From Lepidonotus clava (lineage: Eukaryota; Annelida; Polychaeta; Phyllodocida; Polynoidae), in NCBI GenBank assembly GCA_936440205.1, contig OW387147.1, forward strand, positions 21,663,629 through 21,727,628: DNA of 64,000 bases, written 5' to 3'. This document shows, in pieces, positions 49,291 through 60,244 of this stretch. Each line of letters begins with the position of its first letter. Position 1 is the stretch's first letter. The position numbers were made by a program, and so were the translations under genes. The notes under the pieces were generated by a model that ran no database searches, was not told where the DNA came from, and saw only the letters and a program-made list of their open reading frames with translations.

Positions 49291-49822
49291 CTTTACAACT
49301 GGTTTGTAGCAGTCAGCCACTTCCGCTTCTGAACATCCGGTCTGACGAACGCACGCCGCGGAGTGACTTCAAACTCTTATTTTGGGTTATTGATCACACC
49401 TTGGTGCAGTTTAATCCTATTCACTAAGAGCAGGGACTGGGAATAATCTCCCCTGCCCGTTCGGCGGCATTTTATACGCCCAGCCTCCGCATCGGATGCT
49501 TTTACACCTTCCTAGCGGAGGTTTAGTAGTTTGTGAATGGACGTTCGGTCGGAGAGTCAGCTTGGAGAGTGACGAGGTTATTGACCGAGTTTTTCCATAT
49601 AAGGAAATCCTCGGGCGTCGTCAAGGGCAACGGCTGTAGTTTACACTACTTCGGGAAGACTCGGAAAGTGGCATGGCAGGTGCCCGCTGACAGTAACAAC
49701 AGAAAACACTGGCCGGTGTGTGTCGTTCTAGGGGTGTTTTAACTTATTTAAACCCTCAAATTCAGGTATTTATTGAATTATTTACAAGTGCATACTGTCT
49801 GAGACAATTTTAGAGTAGAGAC
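49291..49822. promoter_or_regulatory. Probable bidirectional promoter between the SPMIP7-like gene and the divergent minus-strand gene
   Basis: The interval is GC- and CpG-richer than its surroundings. Two ETS-type sites lie near the minus-strand start: CACTTCCGCTT (49318-49328) and ACATCCGGT (49333-49341, reverse ACCGGATGT). Both start codons lie in ATGGCGGC contexts. A weak RFX half-site-like GGGCAAC occurs near 49625. There is no convincing TATA box, which fits a CpG-type housekeeping or ciliary promoter. Confidence 0.5.
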
Positions 49823-50357
49823 ATGGCGGCTGTGGCCAAAGAAGTGGTCTTATCCGACTCTTTGAAGCGGACTCGACCTACATTTTCTACACTGCTCACC
49901 TCCGATGTGAATGCATGTGGAAATGACATCCAGCAAATCACGGAAAAACGACGGATCCGTCAAATGAAATTCCCCTCCGTGGTCGGCCGGGGAGATGTGG
50001 ATTCCTTCAAACAGGTCAGCAGCCCCACGGACGTCGCCTACAAACGTTACAATGACGTCGGAGACTACAGGCCAAATGCCCCCTTCAGGGCCTGTGACAA
50101 CATCATCGATCCTGTGTCTGGCTTCGTCTCGGTCGTCGGCGACCAGGACAGGAGGACCGGGCACACTCAGATCCGCTCCATGGTTCAGCTTGACCACACA
50201 CCCCAGAGCGACACACCCCAGGCCAAGAACTCTGTCCGAATGGGCCTGCCCATCGCCCCTCCCGAGGTGGTGAGGACCTCCGAACACAGCCCCGGGGCGC
50301 CCTACCCCTGGAACGGCAGGAAGGTCATCGACGGGGTGCTCCGCGCCAAGCTTGGGG
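49823..50357 (+). CDS. SPMIP7: Exon 1 of the SPMIP7-like gene (residues 1-178)
   Basis: The exon opens with ATGGCGGCTGTGGCC and runs open to a GTGAGG donor at 50358. It ends in phase 1, with one G carried into exon 2. It is clearly GC-richer than the intron that follows, as expected for a coding exon. The open frame continues a few codons past the donor before a stop, so splicing is required to reach the rest of the protein. Confidence 0.88.
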
Positions 50358-53300
50358 GTGAGGAAATGATAGTTTATAAATGATAAATCATTTTACCTTC
50401 CGCCCTTCTCCAGCCCTGGTTATCAGTTTTTTTGAGACCCTCTTCCCCCTGACTTGCCACTCGGAATAGGGGTTACAGCAATATAGTATTAAATGAATCC
50501 TAAAGATGTTTGATTAGAAGAGAGAGGTATTAATTCTCATTATAAAAAATATATAAAATGACGTCAGAGTCTAGTTGTCCATATAGTGTATTGGAGTTTG
50601 TATGTTTAGATGTAGACTCTACCCCAAAATATGCAACAACAATGGGCATTCTATTCTGGTTGAGTGCCCAGGGATCTCAATTTGTATCTTAATTTACATC
50701 ACACTGTGAGAAGAGGTATGATACATAACGATATAGATTGAGTGATGACATAAGATAATATGTTACACTATACCAGCTGCACTGAAGATTAACGGTAAGA
50801 AAGACTGGTAATACAATCATTTGTTTAAATCAAAGCATTAATTATATTTGCTTTATGATAAGATTGTTGTTTTTTATTGTTGTCATTTTGCATTAGCAGC
50901 ATGATTTATGAAGGGAATGCTACGAGTCAGTGCCACAACTATAATGAACTTTTTAAATGTTGCGTCCACCATTTACATGTTCTCCGCCTTGCCTACCTGC
51001 CACTCAGCTTTTGCATCCAGCCTATGTTGTCACTAGACGCATCATTACCTATTTTTCATTTGTCAAAGCTATCGGATTTATCAGATATCCAGGGATATAC
51101 CAGCCACTCATGAAGCCAGATTAGGCTCAGAAATCCTATAGGCAGGAAGATGACCCCATATGTATGGACAACAATATACATCTCAATGAGATGACATAAC
51201 TGTTCTCTTTGATTTTGTGCATTTTGACAATCGCATGTGTTCTCCATGTTCTCTATATAAACGTGAACAATTTTAAAGGTTCATTGAAAGAATTGATATA
51301 TTCTGGACGGAATTATAATCTTTATATATGGCCAGTGAACATGGTTCTGAAAATCAAGGAAAGTACGTATACTTATTGATAAGTAACTTTCATCAAGAAA
51401 AACTGCGTTTTGTCTGTTTTAATTGAATTCGTTCACATACTTACTATTCTCTTGTGTTTAATTCAAACTTGGTCATTCAAAGAGCAGTTTCTGTTTGTTC
51501 AAGATAAAACAGTTCTGACCAGGATGATTCATCTGCCCACTACACATACCTTTGCAACTAATAACTTTTAGATACAATAGATTCTTTTATTCATAAGACT
51601 CATAAAATAACGCATAGCTTTATTGAAAAGGACCATCTGTTTGCTACACAAGGTGCCTATCAAACCTGAACCAACAAACGACTCTATACGATCACAGTTT
51701 ACTCTTAATGGCGGCCATATATTACTCCTGTAGGGGCCGTGTTGTTGAATGTGCTTACGAACGTTTCAACAAAGCGCCATGTTTGGTTTGATCCCATGGA
51801 GTGGAAGATTAGGGATTTGCTCTAGGTCCACTTAAGCACTTGCCATAGGAAACTTACACCATCTATTCACTCGGAAGGTTAAGCTGCTTATATTTTGCTG
51901 TCGCCGAGAAAACATTTTCCTATATAGTATCATGTTTATTGTAACAGAATATGTATAACAATTGAAACGTTGAAATCATTTCACTTTTGTTGCATGTTAG
52001 TAATTTAGTTCTTCTTACCATAATTATATTGTTTTCTTAATGTATTAGGAAACAATTTCCTCTAAGTACACGTTTTTACGCTAAGTAATTTTCCGACGTT
52101 AAACCCACATAATTGTATACATGTATTCTAAATCCTTAACTGTTTCACAAGGCTGACAAGTGTTTCTCCTTCAACTTTCTCTAAAATTCTTGTTTAATTA
52201 AGAACCTCGCCAAATTTTCATTACATCACTTTTTATGACAGTTGGTTATGTTTGTATTACTATTAGTCTTTTCTTGCACACTGAGAAAGATCCAATCTTC
52301 ATGTGTCACATCTCAAGACTGTAAAAGGGCAGCTATAAATACACGAACTTATAAAGACATGCTGCGAGCCAATGAATGTTACGTAGTGTAGTTATTCACA
52401 GCAAGTTATTTTATCCACTACATGTGCAAGCCAATAACAAAAGCAATGTGCCAAGTTAAACATTTTTAAACCGCAAGACCCGCAGTGAAGCTATATCCAA
52501 TATTGCGGGCCAAAAGTATAAATATTGGCTTAACGGGGAATGAAAGTGAACAATGGATAACAGGGTCATACAACACTGGTTAATGCAATAAGGGTGTAGA
52601 TTTAATCATATTGAGGATACTCGAGAGATTTGCATGAGTTGTAAAGAAAAAACATCAGCCATTTTAAAACTTTTGAATAGAGCTGACAGCGTGTCAAATA
52701 ACGAAGAAATACCACTGTTAACTAAGACGATCTGGCGGCCCAGCGCCTATGTTGAGGGTGCTGCAGCCTAATGTGTAATAGAGGAACTTAATAGTAGTTT
52801 AAGAATAAGATTTATCCCTATCTGTTTTTGTGATAAAGAACCCTGCCTCCAAAATGTATACAACTGGATTACCGTTGTAGTTAATAACATATACATTTTC
52901 ATATCATGTGAAACATATTTAAATCGAAAGGTAGCACCGTCTGGGTGTATGAAATGTGTATGAACCTTGTCTATGCAAAATTATTCTGTTCTCAACAAAA
53001 TAGTTGTCTCATAAAAGCCTAGCTCATATCATAGGCCGGTTTCAACCATTTTGATAAAACGCCAGTCTGACCTAAAATACTTTTTCATTTTCACAATTTT
53101 CAGGTTGGACGAGCGACGTGGACCCACGCACGACTTCAGCTCCGATTTTAAGAGGAGTGGTAAGTATTTTCTGCAGCTTGCATTTTATTTTTATGTAAAA
53201 ATCTGCTAAAATGAATTCTTATAACTATATGACCTTCAAATGAGATGTTACTAGAACTTAGTAGGATTGAAAATTGCGTAGTGAAACATAACATGTAGAT

Positions 53301-56300
53301 GAATTATTCGGTTTCCTAATGAAAATGGTAGGAAGCCATCTCATCTATTAGTTCCAACCAGTTGAACCTTTATTTTTAGGATGACCCTCAGGTGAAAACG
53401 GTGAAGATCAAAATCAAGCTCACACCAAAGGTTAATGGGCAGAGAAAATGCTTAAATAATGCTTAGTGATGTTTTGGATGGCTGCTCTGTAATAAAGGCT
53501 TTTTAAATACTGTATGTGATGCAGAGCAACAATTGAAAAAGCTTGTAGGGGTATAGATCTATATAATGCTATATAACTAAATTCGCTACACATTGTTCTG
53601 GACTTTTTATATACACGTATATACAAATGTAGATCTAGGTCTAGCCGAGTGGTCTAACTAGTGTATTTTGTGAAAAATGCCATACCCTATTGATAGTATA
53701 TAGATCCATAGTCATTTTGAGGTAAATGCAGTGGGGAATTTAGGAATTTAAAAAGCCGTTGAGGGTGCTCCTTAACGGTATTTGGTCGCATATAATTATG
53801 AACAAAAAGTCTTTCTTTTAAAAGAAAAATCCACCACTGATTAGCAACAGTCATTTAAGATATTTCTAAACGAAACGGCTTGTAGGCTTTTAACTGGACA
53901 ACTAAATAATTAACTTTTAGTATCAAAACCAGTTTCGGATTTAGTGGGTGCAGTTTTTTTTTCATGTGGCACGTTTGACCATTTTCGTGGCCTGGAACTT
54001 TTGTTTAACAAACAGTCGTGTTTTCTTTGGCTAATTTTGATGTTGGTTTTGTTGCTGTAGCCGCCACGGACACCGCAGGATGATAACCGCGAATTGCGTG
54101 ACAAACTGTCGCTACGTTACCGCTACACGTCATCCACACAGAGGTAGGTGCTACCACCTCATGGCAAACGGGAAACTAACACCCCATGAGCTATTCTAGA
54201 GTGTTTCTAACTATTTCTGGCCACAAATTTCAGTTTTATATTTCTATTTTTACAATGTGATGTATATGGTCCACATTACTCTCTGTCGATTCAGCCTAGT
54301 CCATAGTTTGCATTCTAAATTATATTGCATTTGAATTAAACAATTAAGTTTACGTCCTTTTGTTCATTCCTGGCCGCTCTTATTCTATTTAACATTCTCT
54401 TATTTTAGTATGAGCACTTTACTTATGACCGTTTGAACTTTCGTCCTACTCATACAAGCCACTTCGGCTGTAAATACAACTGACAGAACCATATCTCTGG
54501 CCCTTTTTCAAATTTCCATCCAGTAGTTCTTTAATGACCCCAGTTGCATTGGAGCAGATCCCCATTTCCTCTTTGATTTCCTCCAGGATGTACGAGGAGT
54601 TGCCGTGGGACAACGTGCTGGCCCCCAAGAAGTGGCCTCCCACGTCCACCCTGGAGGACCGGCCCGACATGATCTCCCAGCGATGGACCCTCAAACGGTA
54701 CGAGCCCCGCGCCGAAGAGTGGCAGGTACGTTTTAACTCTTTGGTTATCTTTTCCTAAATCACTTAAAAAAATTCTCCCTTTAATTTTGAAACTTGTCTA
54801 ATAACTATAGAGCTATGGGGCCACTTGTTGTGTAGGGATGCAAGTTTTCAGAGTTTTGTCTTATTTTAGTGGGTTTTTTCTCATTTAAACGCGTTTTATA
54901 ATAAGTTTCAAAAATATGTTTTTACAACGCGTTTGATAGCATCTTAGCATTATTTCACTTTTTAAAAATTAGCTTGGGATTGTTCATTGACTGTGGCTTA
55001 CATCCGTGGTTATACATGTAATTGCAACATCTTGTACGTATGTAGGATGTTGATTTGTATAAATAGGATGAGTATATCGAATTAAATACACATGTATGTA
55101 TATATGTAGCACCATTGTATTTACTTTCTATTTAAGAAAAAAACTGAAGGCACGACTCATGTTATGTTATGTGCATATAGCATCATCTTAATACTTTTCA
55201 TTTTTTTCATTTAATCATTAATTTGGCGTTGTATTGACAAATCGAATGCGCCATTTGCTTATATTACCCTCAGTCACATATCTTGTAAGCTCGTATGTAA
55301 GAGGGAGAAACTGGACAATCCAAGTGAAAAACAAATAGAAGAAATATAGAATGGGGCCGATTTCTTTTGTGTCAGTATTTTTGCTTGGTTTCACACTTAG
55401 TCAAAAGATTTGGTTTCTGTTTAAGGCTACTGGACGCGCATGGGACTGGTTCCAGCGCCGTAAGGGGTATTATAAGGATGGACCCATTCCAGGAATCGTC
55501 TAGTAAGTATTTGTATCTCACATTTTTTTAGTTTCCATTTTTTTAGTTTCCATCAATCTTACCTTTTCAATGATCTATATACGAATCGCTGCTGTTTTAT
55601 CTTTACTTGTGTAAAATTGATTGGGTATATAATGGTTCTGAAATCTACCCTACTTTGATAATAACAGTTTTCATAATTATTGCATATATAATAGGGGGGC
55701 ATGGGTTTGCTGAAGGGGTTAGCATGAACGTCTGGTTTTGGAAACATCTCTGCGGTTCCTCTGTGCCAACGACAGGGGTTATTAAAAGCCTAGTGCCACC
55801 GCCTTTTGTGTGTAGGGCCTTGTCTATGGAACCTTGCCACATTAAAGAACACCTGCCTCAGTAAATGTGTAGGGGCATAGTCTCCTGGTAGATTCAGTCA
55901 TTTCATAGATTCAGTCATCAAAGAAGGAATTGTCCGACCTTGTTCTCGCTGCGTTATTACCATCGGTATTGCTATAGCGTTTAAACCCCAATAATCAACG
56001 AATCACATATTATAATCAATGTGTTGACTTAAATGTATGTTATTCCTCCTCAGCTGTTCACCCTGCCCGCGCACTCAGCATATCCCAGGATACAGGTAAT
56101 TATTCCAATTAAATTCGATATTATATTTGATAAAAGAATATATACTTTGAAATTGAATACATGTTTCCGAGTAGCAATATAGGAATTGAATGTTTCATGA
56201 TACTTTCACAAAAAAGTTTCCTGCAAAAGACATGTTTATAAACAGCAATTGATAAATATGAAAAAATATTGAATTAGAGGGACATATATAACCGCTGAAA

Positions 56301-58268
56301 AATCAGTGATCAGTTTTAGAATGAATAAATGTTGGATAAAAACTATGAAAAATAGTATCATGGTTGCTTAATGCTTGATTCTTCTTCAAGTTTATATCAG
56401 TCCCATAGATATGTTGTTGTAAAACAGAGTCTGGTCTGTTTATTTTAGTGGCTGTGTAGGAGCAACTAACCTGGAGGAGATCGACAACCGTAAGGAGCCA
56501 TTTAACCCGCTGACAATTAAGAGGTCGCAGATACCCCGCTACACCGACACTGCACAGTGAGTGTTATAACCTTAAGTAATTGTGTGTTTACATAGTAGTC
56601 TTTACTGTTTCAGCTGTTGTGGTACATTCTTATGCATTTTTGTCCTTTAATAGTTCCAATACATAATAATTTAGCTGCATTCAGTATATATAAGTTGATT
56701 TAAAAAAAAGACATTCGCAGTTTTGTTTGCTGATAATCTACCATGTTTTAAATGGGAATTCGTATATATAATATTTTCAACATGTTCCACCGGAACTTGT
56801 TTAATTTGCATCTCTTATTCTATCCATTAATGATGTTCTGAGGTAATGATAGATAATTTCTATTACAGTAATAAGCCAATTAGCAAATCATAATTCAATT
56901 CATATCAGTACTCATGCAATCAATATATTTGCCTTTCAGTCGGCCCACCATCCCCGGCTTCGCGGGCTGCACCCCTCAGGGAGACGCGGGCTTCCCCCTG
57001 GGCCCCGTGCCACCCCCGGAGCACCTCACCTCCAGCGGCCTCTACAGGTGAGCAGCTCGGGCAGTTTTTGTTGCATCTATGCAGGGTACCAACCACACAA
57101 GGACAACGGAAACAGGGAAAATGGCAAAAAAAAATCCCTGGCAGGGAAAACACTGAGAATTTGCAAATTTTGCCAAAACACAGGGAATTTCATTTGGCAA
57201 GGTTCTGAAATTCCTTATTCTCAAGATAGTAGGGATTCAACTTTTTGTCCAAATAATTTATTTTCTGCACGCATAGGCTTTTAAATTTGAGCAACTTGCT
57301 GGATATGACACAGGAAAAAATTGCCATGGGACAGCGAAATCTCAGGGAAAACACAGGGAGTTTGAAAATGGAATTTCGGTTAGTACCCTGTCTATGGTCA
57401 AAATGTATTTGAATGGGAAGGGATGGATCATTGATTTCAGGATTAGTACTATACATTGTGCACCTGCATGCTTTTGTGTATGTATGCGCATGGGCACAGC
57501 ATTTCGTACTTTTGGTCTGTTATACAAAGAGTACTGTTAGGGCCTGGCATGGGTCAACAACAGCGCGCTTGGGGAACGGGACGGTATCATATATGTCATA
57601 TATGACCAACACTATATAAATACATGACACAGAGGGTCATGATATTACATATACAATAATCATGTATACCCTGACGCTTATTCTATTTCTATGTGCATAT
57701 CACTTTGGAATTATGCCATTAGGAATCCCTCTACTAAACTCACATATAAGTATTGTCTTTAAAGGGAGCCAAAACCAATATAATTGACAACATTTTCAAA
57801 ACTCAGATAAGTATAGAAATATGTTAGACTAGTCTAGTTAAGGTCAGTGGTAAAGTATTAGCTGTGAAAACTAGCTCAAACTGAAGTAGAATGCCACAAG
57901 AGATGGTAATATTTGCATTTGTTTGTAAACAAACCCTATTTTCGCGGATCCAAGGATTCAAGGAATGGATTTCCATGATTATTTGAGTTTGGAAAATTTC
58001 ATTGAATTTATTGGTTATGGCTCCCTTTAAGCGTGGCATATCCTAAAAGGAGCTGCTACTTATTTCAGTTAACAAGATAGATAACCAAACATTGCTTGAC
58101 TTGTGGACTGATCCCACGATCTTATCTTGCCTTTTCTTTTGTAGAAAAATGCCGGTGCCTCCCAACTCTTCGGGCCACAAGAGAGAGTCCTACATGTCCA
58201 AGATGGTGACTACTGTGCCCCCCTGCAACCCCTTCAACAAGGTACCCCACCCAGAGGTCACGTGCTGA
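49823..58268 (+). CDS. SPMIP7: Ten-exon gene for a 440-aa probable ciliary/sperm microtubule inner protein (SPMIP7/SPATA48-like)
   Basis: Joining exons 49823-50357, 53104-53159, 53380-53430, 54061-54143, 54587-54725, 55426-55502, 56054-56095, 56449-56556, 56940-57047 and 58145-58268 gives 1,323 nt: 440 residues plus TGA. Every junction is GT-AG and every phase agrees. The protein is rich in Pro, Arg, Lys and Tyr, with no signal peptide, membrane span or visible catalytic motif. A repeated motif stands out: IPGYSGC (residues 324-330) and IPGFAGC (368-374), 44 residues apart. Short proline/tyrosine-rich PGY-type motifs are typical of proteins lining axonemal doublet microtubules. The length is close to what I recall for human SPMIP7 (438 aa), and the order of motifs fits, but I could not align it. 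The start ATG lies in ACATGGCGGC. Introns are 0.1-2.7 kb; the ninth carries a MITE. The coding structure is near certain; the family name is a moderate-confidence inference. Confidence 0.85.
50358..53103 (+). other. Intron 1 of the SPMIP7-like gene
   Basis: This is the longest intron, AT-rich and without a recognisable repeat family or embedded gene. A perfect CRE-type TGACGTCA lies near 50560. Single-frame ORFs here (for example 50877-51113) are chance frames. Confidence 0.75.
53104..53159 (+). CDS. SPMIP7: Exon 2 of the SPMIP7-like gene (residues 179-197)
   Basis: A T-rich tract and CAG acceptor precede the exon and GTAAGT follows it. With the carried G it reads GWTSDVDPRTTSAPILRGV and ends in phase 0. 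The WTSD-DPRT segment looks conserved in character. Confidence 0.82.
53380..53430 (+). CDS. SPMIP7: Exon 3 of the SPMIP7-like gene (residues 198-214)
   Basis: The acceptor is TATTTTTAG and the donor GTTAAT. The 51 nt encode DDPQVKTVKIKIKLTPK, a basic segment of beta-strand character. It is phase 0 on both sides, so it could be skipped without shifting the frame. Confidence 0.75.
53630..53700 (+). mobile_element. Possible tRNA-like SINE head
   Basis: TAGCCGAGTGGTCTAACTAG (53641-53660) resembles the A-box and D-arm of a tRNA-Ser/Leu. No B-box follows at the right distance. It lies in the intron after exon 3. Low confidence. Confidence 0.2.
54061..54143 (+). CDS. SPMIP7: Exon 4 of the SPMIP7-like gene (residues 215-242)
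   Basis: The acceptor is TTGTTGCTGTAG and the donor GTAGGT. The exon encodes PPRTPQDDNRELRDKLSLRY and then a Tyr/Thr/Ser-rich tail, and ends in phase 2 with an Arg codon split across the intron. Confidence 0.85.
54587..54725 (+). CDS. SPMIP7: Exon 5 of the SPMIP7-like gene (residues 242-288)
   Basis: The acceptor is TTTCCTCCAG and the donor GTACGT. The exon completes the split Arg and encodes a Trp-rich segment with ELPWDNVLAPKKWPP and EDRPDMISQRW, ending in EEWQ. An internal ATG follows directly after the acceptor, but the upstream frame joins cleanly, so it is not the start. Confidence 0.88.
55426..55502 (+). CDS. SPMIP7: Exon 6 of the SPMIP7-like gene (residues 289-314)
   Basis: The acceptor is TTTCTGTTTAAG and the donor GTAAGT. 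The exon encodes ATGRAWDWFQRRKGYYKDGP and then IPGIV, and ends in phase 2 with a split Tyr codon. Confidence 0.86.
56054..56095 (+). CDS. SPMIP7: Exon 7 of the SPMIP7-like gene (residues 314-328)
   Basis: This 42-nt micro-exon sits between a TTCCTCCTCAG acceptor and a GTAATT donor. It encodes CSPCPRTQHIPGY and begins the first IPGYSGC motif, which is completed in exon 8. It is phase 2 at both ends, so it can be skipped in frame. Confidence 0.8.
56449..56556 (+). CDS. SPMIP7: Exon 8 of the SPMIP7-like gene (residues 328-364)
   Basis: The acceptor is TTTATTTTAG and the donor GTGAGT. The 108 nt encode SGCVGATNLEEIDNRKEPF and then a PLTIKRSQIPRYTDTA segment. Length and phases (2 to 2) match exon 9. 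Confidence 0.87.
56940..57047 (+). CDS. SPMIP7: Exon 9 of the SPMIP7-like gene (residues 364-400)
   Basis: The acceptor is TTTGCCTTTCAG and the donor GTGAGC. It encodes RPTIPGFAGCTPQGDAGFPL and then a Pro-rich tail. It is markedly GC-rich. The donor overlaps a perfect GAGCAGCTC dyad at 57050-57058. Confidence 0.87.
57082..57390. mobile_element. MITE in intron 9, CAGGGTACYAACC ends with 6-bp target duplication
   Basis: The left end reads CAGGGTACCAACC and the right end GGTTAGTACCCTG. TCTATG flanks it on both sides (57076-57081 and 57391-57396), a perfect 6-bp target duplication. The interior has several CAGGGAAAACAC-type repeats. It lies within the intron between exons 9 and 10, 34 bp past the donor. 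Confidence 0.8.
58145..58268 (+). CDS. SPMIP7: Exon 10, last coding exon of the SPMIP7-like gene (residues 400-440 and stop)
   Basis: The acceptor is TTTTCTTTTGTAG. It encodes KMPVPPNSSGHKRESYMSKM and then VTTVPPCNPFNKVPHPEVTC, ending at TGA 58266-58268. A possible donor (AAG|GTACCC) lies before the last nine codons, so a further 3' exon outside this reading cannot be excluded. An AATAAA about 520 bp downstream (58786-58791) is a plausible poly(A) signal. Confidence 0.8.
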
Positions 58269-60200
58269 GGTCATGTGACCCAGAGGCCAATGGGGATTGG
58301 CCAATCAATTACATGTATTCAAATTTGGGTATTATTGTTAATGTCTTTCTCCAGTATTATATATATTCACAGGTGTGCGATTGCATTATGTGCCTGTTTT
58401 CTTTAAGCCAAGATCATGCAGTATTTCATGATGTTTATGTCTACAAATGGTATTTTCTTGTTAGAAAAGGGCTTACTGCTCAATTGTTCCTTTTAAAGTA
58501 TTATGGACTCTTCATTATTCTAGAGTCAAATTTCAGATATACAGTTCACTGAAAGTATTTAATGTACATATTGGTATTCTAAGTCCCAAGGGATGTATCA
58601 TATTTACATTAGTTTCATGTGCAAATGCATTATGTATATCACAATTGTAAATATCGGTGCAACCTGATTGAAATAATTGGTCACTATAATCATTGAAATG
58701 AAAGTATTCTCCCATACCCACGATAGTATTTGATAAATAATATGATATTACATAATGGTATTAAAATCACCTGAAGTGGGTTTACAATAAATCAGCGACT
58801 TCCCTGATATCTCAGTATTCAATTCTGTATTGTTTGCTCAGTATTTGTTAGATGAAGGCTTAAGCTGACTAGAAAAGCATTCATAACAGTACAATGGAGG
58901 TATTATGTTATTTCATATTTACATATTGTTGCTCTTATACTTTTGTCATCTAAATATACAATAATGTTATGAAGATCATTGTCATCTAAATATACAATAA
59001 TGTTATGAAGATCACATTATGTGAAGAACCCTAACATAGGAAAAGGTACGACAGAGATAATCGAAAGATACCATCATAAGAAATATGTTATGATTAACCA
59101 CTCAAAAATAGAAGCAACTTGCTAAATGATTTGTTTCTTCTAATGATTACAAATAAGTGTTGCTCAAGTTATGAAAATAGCATTATTCAGCACCAGGTAG
59201 TTTTCAATGTGCAATGTATCATACTACACACGGATGTCCGATATAGGTATTCCAATGAAGAATTTCGGCCTTCAACTAGAAGGTTTCTCTCAACATTTGC
59301 ACAATTATCAATATGTATCACTGGAAAACGTTATCCCATACAATCATATGTTGATTGAAAGACATTGGGTTTTTAACGAGGTTGAATCAAGACACACTTA
59401 CCCTTATTTATTCACGCATAATTATGATTACAATCAAAGTATTACGATCGAAGAATATCAGAAGGAAAACAAACTTTTTTCAGAATGATGTTTGCGCTAC
59501 ATGAAAATAAGAATCTGACTAAAGGAATGTTTTTATGTCATTTATTCAGCACCAAGAACTGCAATATAATCTGTTGACATATTTACCATCTTCCTGGGAC
59601 GGAGAATAAACAATTGTTTCTTTGGCATAGGTTTTACCTATGAATTTATTTATTTTACAATATTTGCATGCAAGCTAACTGTGATATGTTATCCCCATAT
59701 TAGGGGATCTATGGACATGTATTATGCAGAATATTGAAATAAATTTATCCTTCAATACAAAGGTTTATTGGTTATTTAATCCTTCCCATCTGAATACCAT
59801 GACAGAAGTCAGATTCTGTAAAACGAATATATATCGGAAATAATTTGAATCCCCTGAAAGGTTTTATTATACTCATGTCATCGAGGCAAAGCGGATATAA
59901 TTTGCAAGTATGCTGAGTTCAAATGGAGGGGGTACAAGTCTTTTTATTTTGCGTCTCCTCAAATTATTTTGTTCTACATGCCTAACCTGTATACCAAGTC
60001 AGATATTTAAAACTGCTCGCGACCTAGAAATATGTCCTAAATATTAACTATTATAAACGTTACACCGATGATGTATATGACTATGTAATAGTTGGCTTAA
60101 ATTGTTTTAAAATGACTAAAGTCGACCTAGCATCACCGTTTCTAGAGAACAAGACCAATGGCCTTTAGGTTATCCCCCAAATTTATGGGAGACTGGGCAG
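58269..60200. other. 3' flank of the SPMIP7-like gene, AT-rich
   Basis: This probably contains the 3' UTR (AATAAA at 58786-58791). It also holds a 36-bp direct repeat at about 58946-59014 (ATCTAAATATACAATAATG twice). The remainder is AT-rich with chance frames only. Confidence 0.5.
58946..59014 (+). repeat. 36-bp direct repeat, two copies
   Basis: GTCATCTAAATATACAATAA + TGTTATGAAGATCA occurs twice in a row without visible differences apart from the final bases. Confidence 0.8.
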
Positions 60201-60205
60201 GTAAC

Positions 60206-60240
60206 TGACCTTTGGGGTCAGTGCTTGACCTCTGGGGTCA
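60206..60240. promoter_or_regulatory. Pair of everted nuclear-receptor-like repeats
   Basis: TGACCTTTGGGGTCA (60206-60220) and TGACCTCTGGGGTCA (60226-60240) are everted RGGTCA half-sites with 3-bp spacing (ER3), repeated at 20-bp pitch. A further GGTCAGTACTTGACC inverted pair follows. Confidence 0.4.
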
Positions 60241-60244
60241 ACGC

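Noticed and set aside
49850-50287. 145-aa minus-strand frame opposite exon 1
   Set aside because: A shadow of the GC-rich coding exon on the plus strand.
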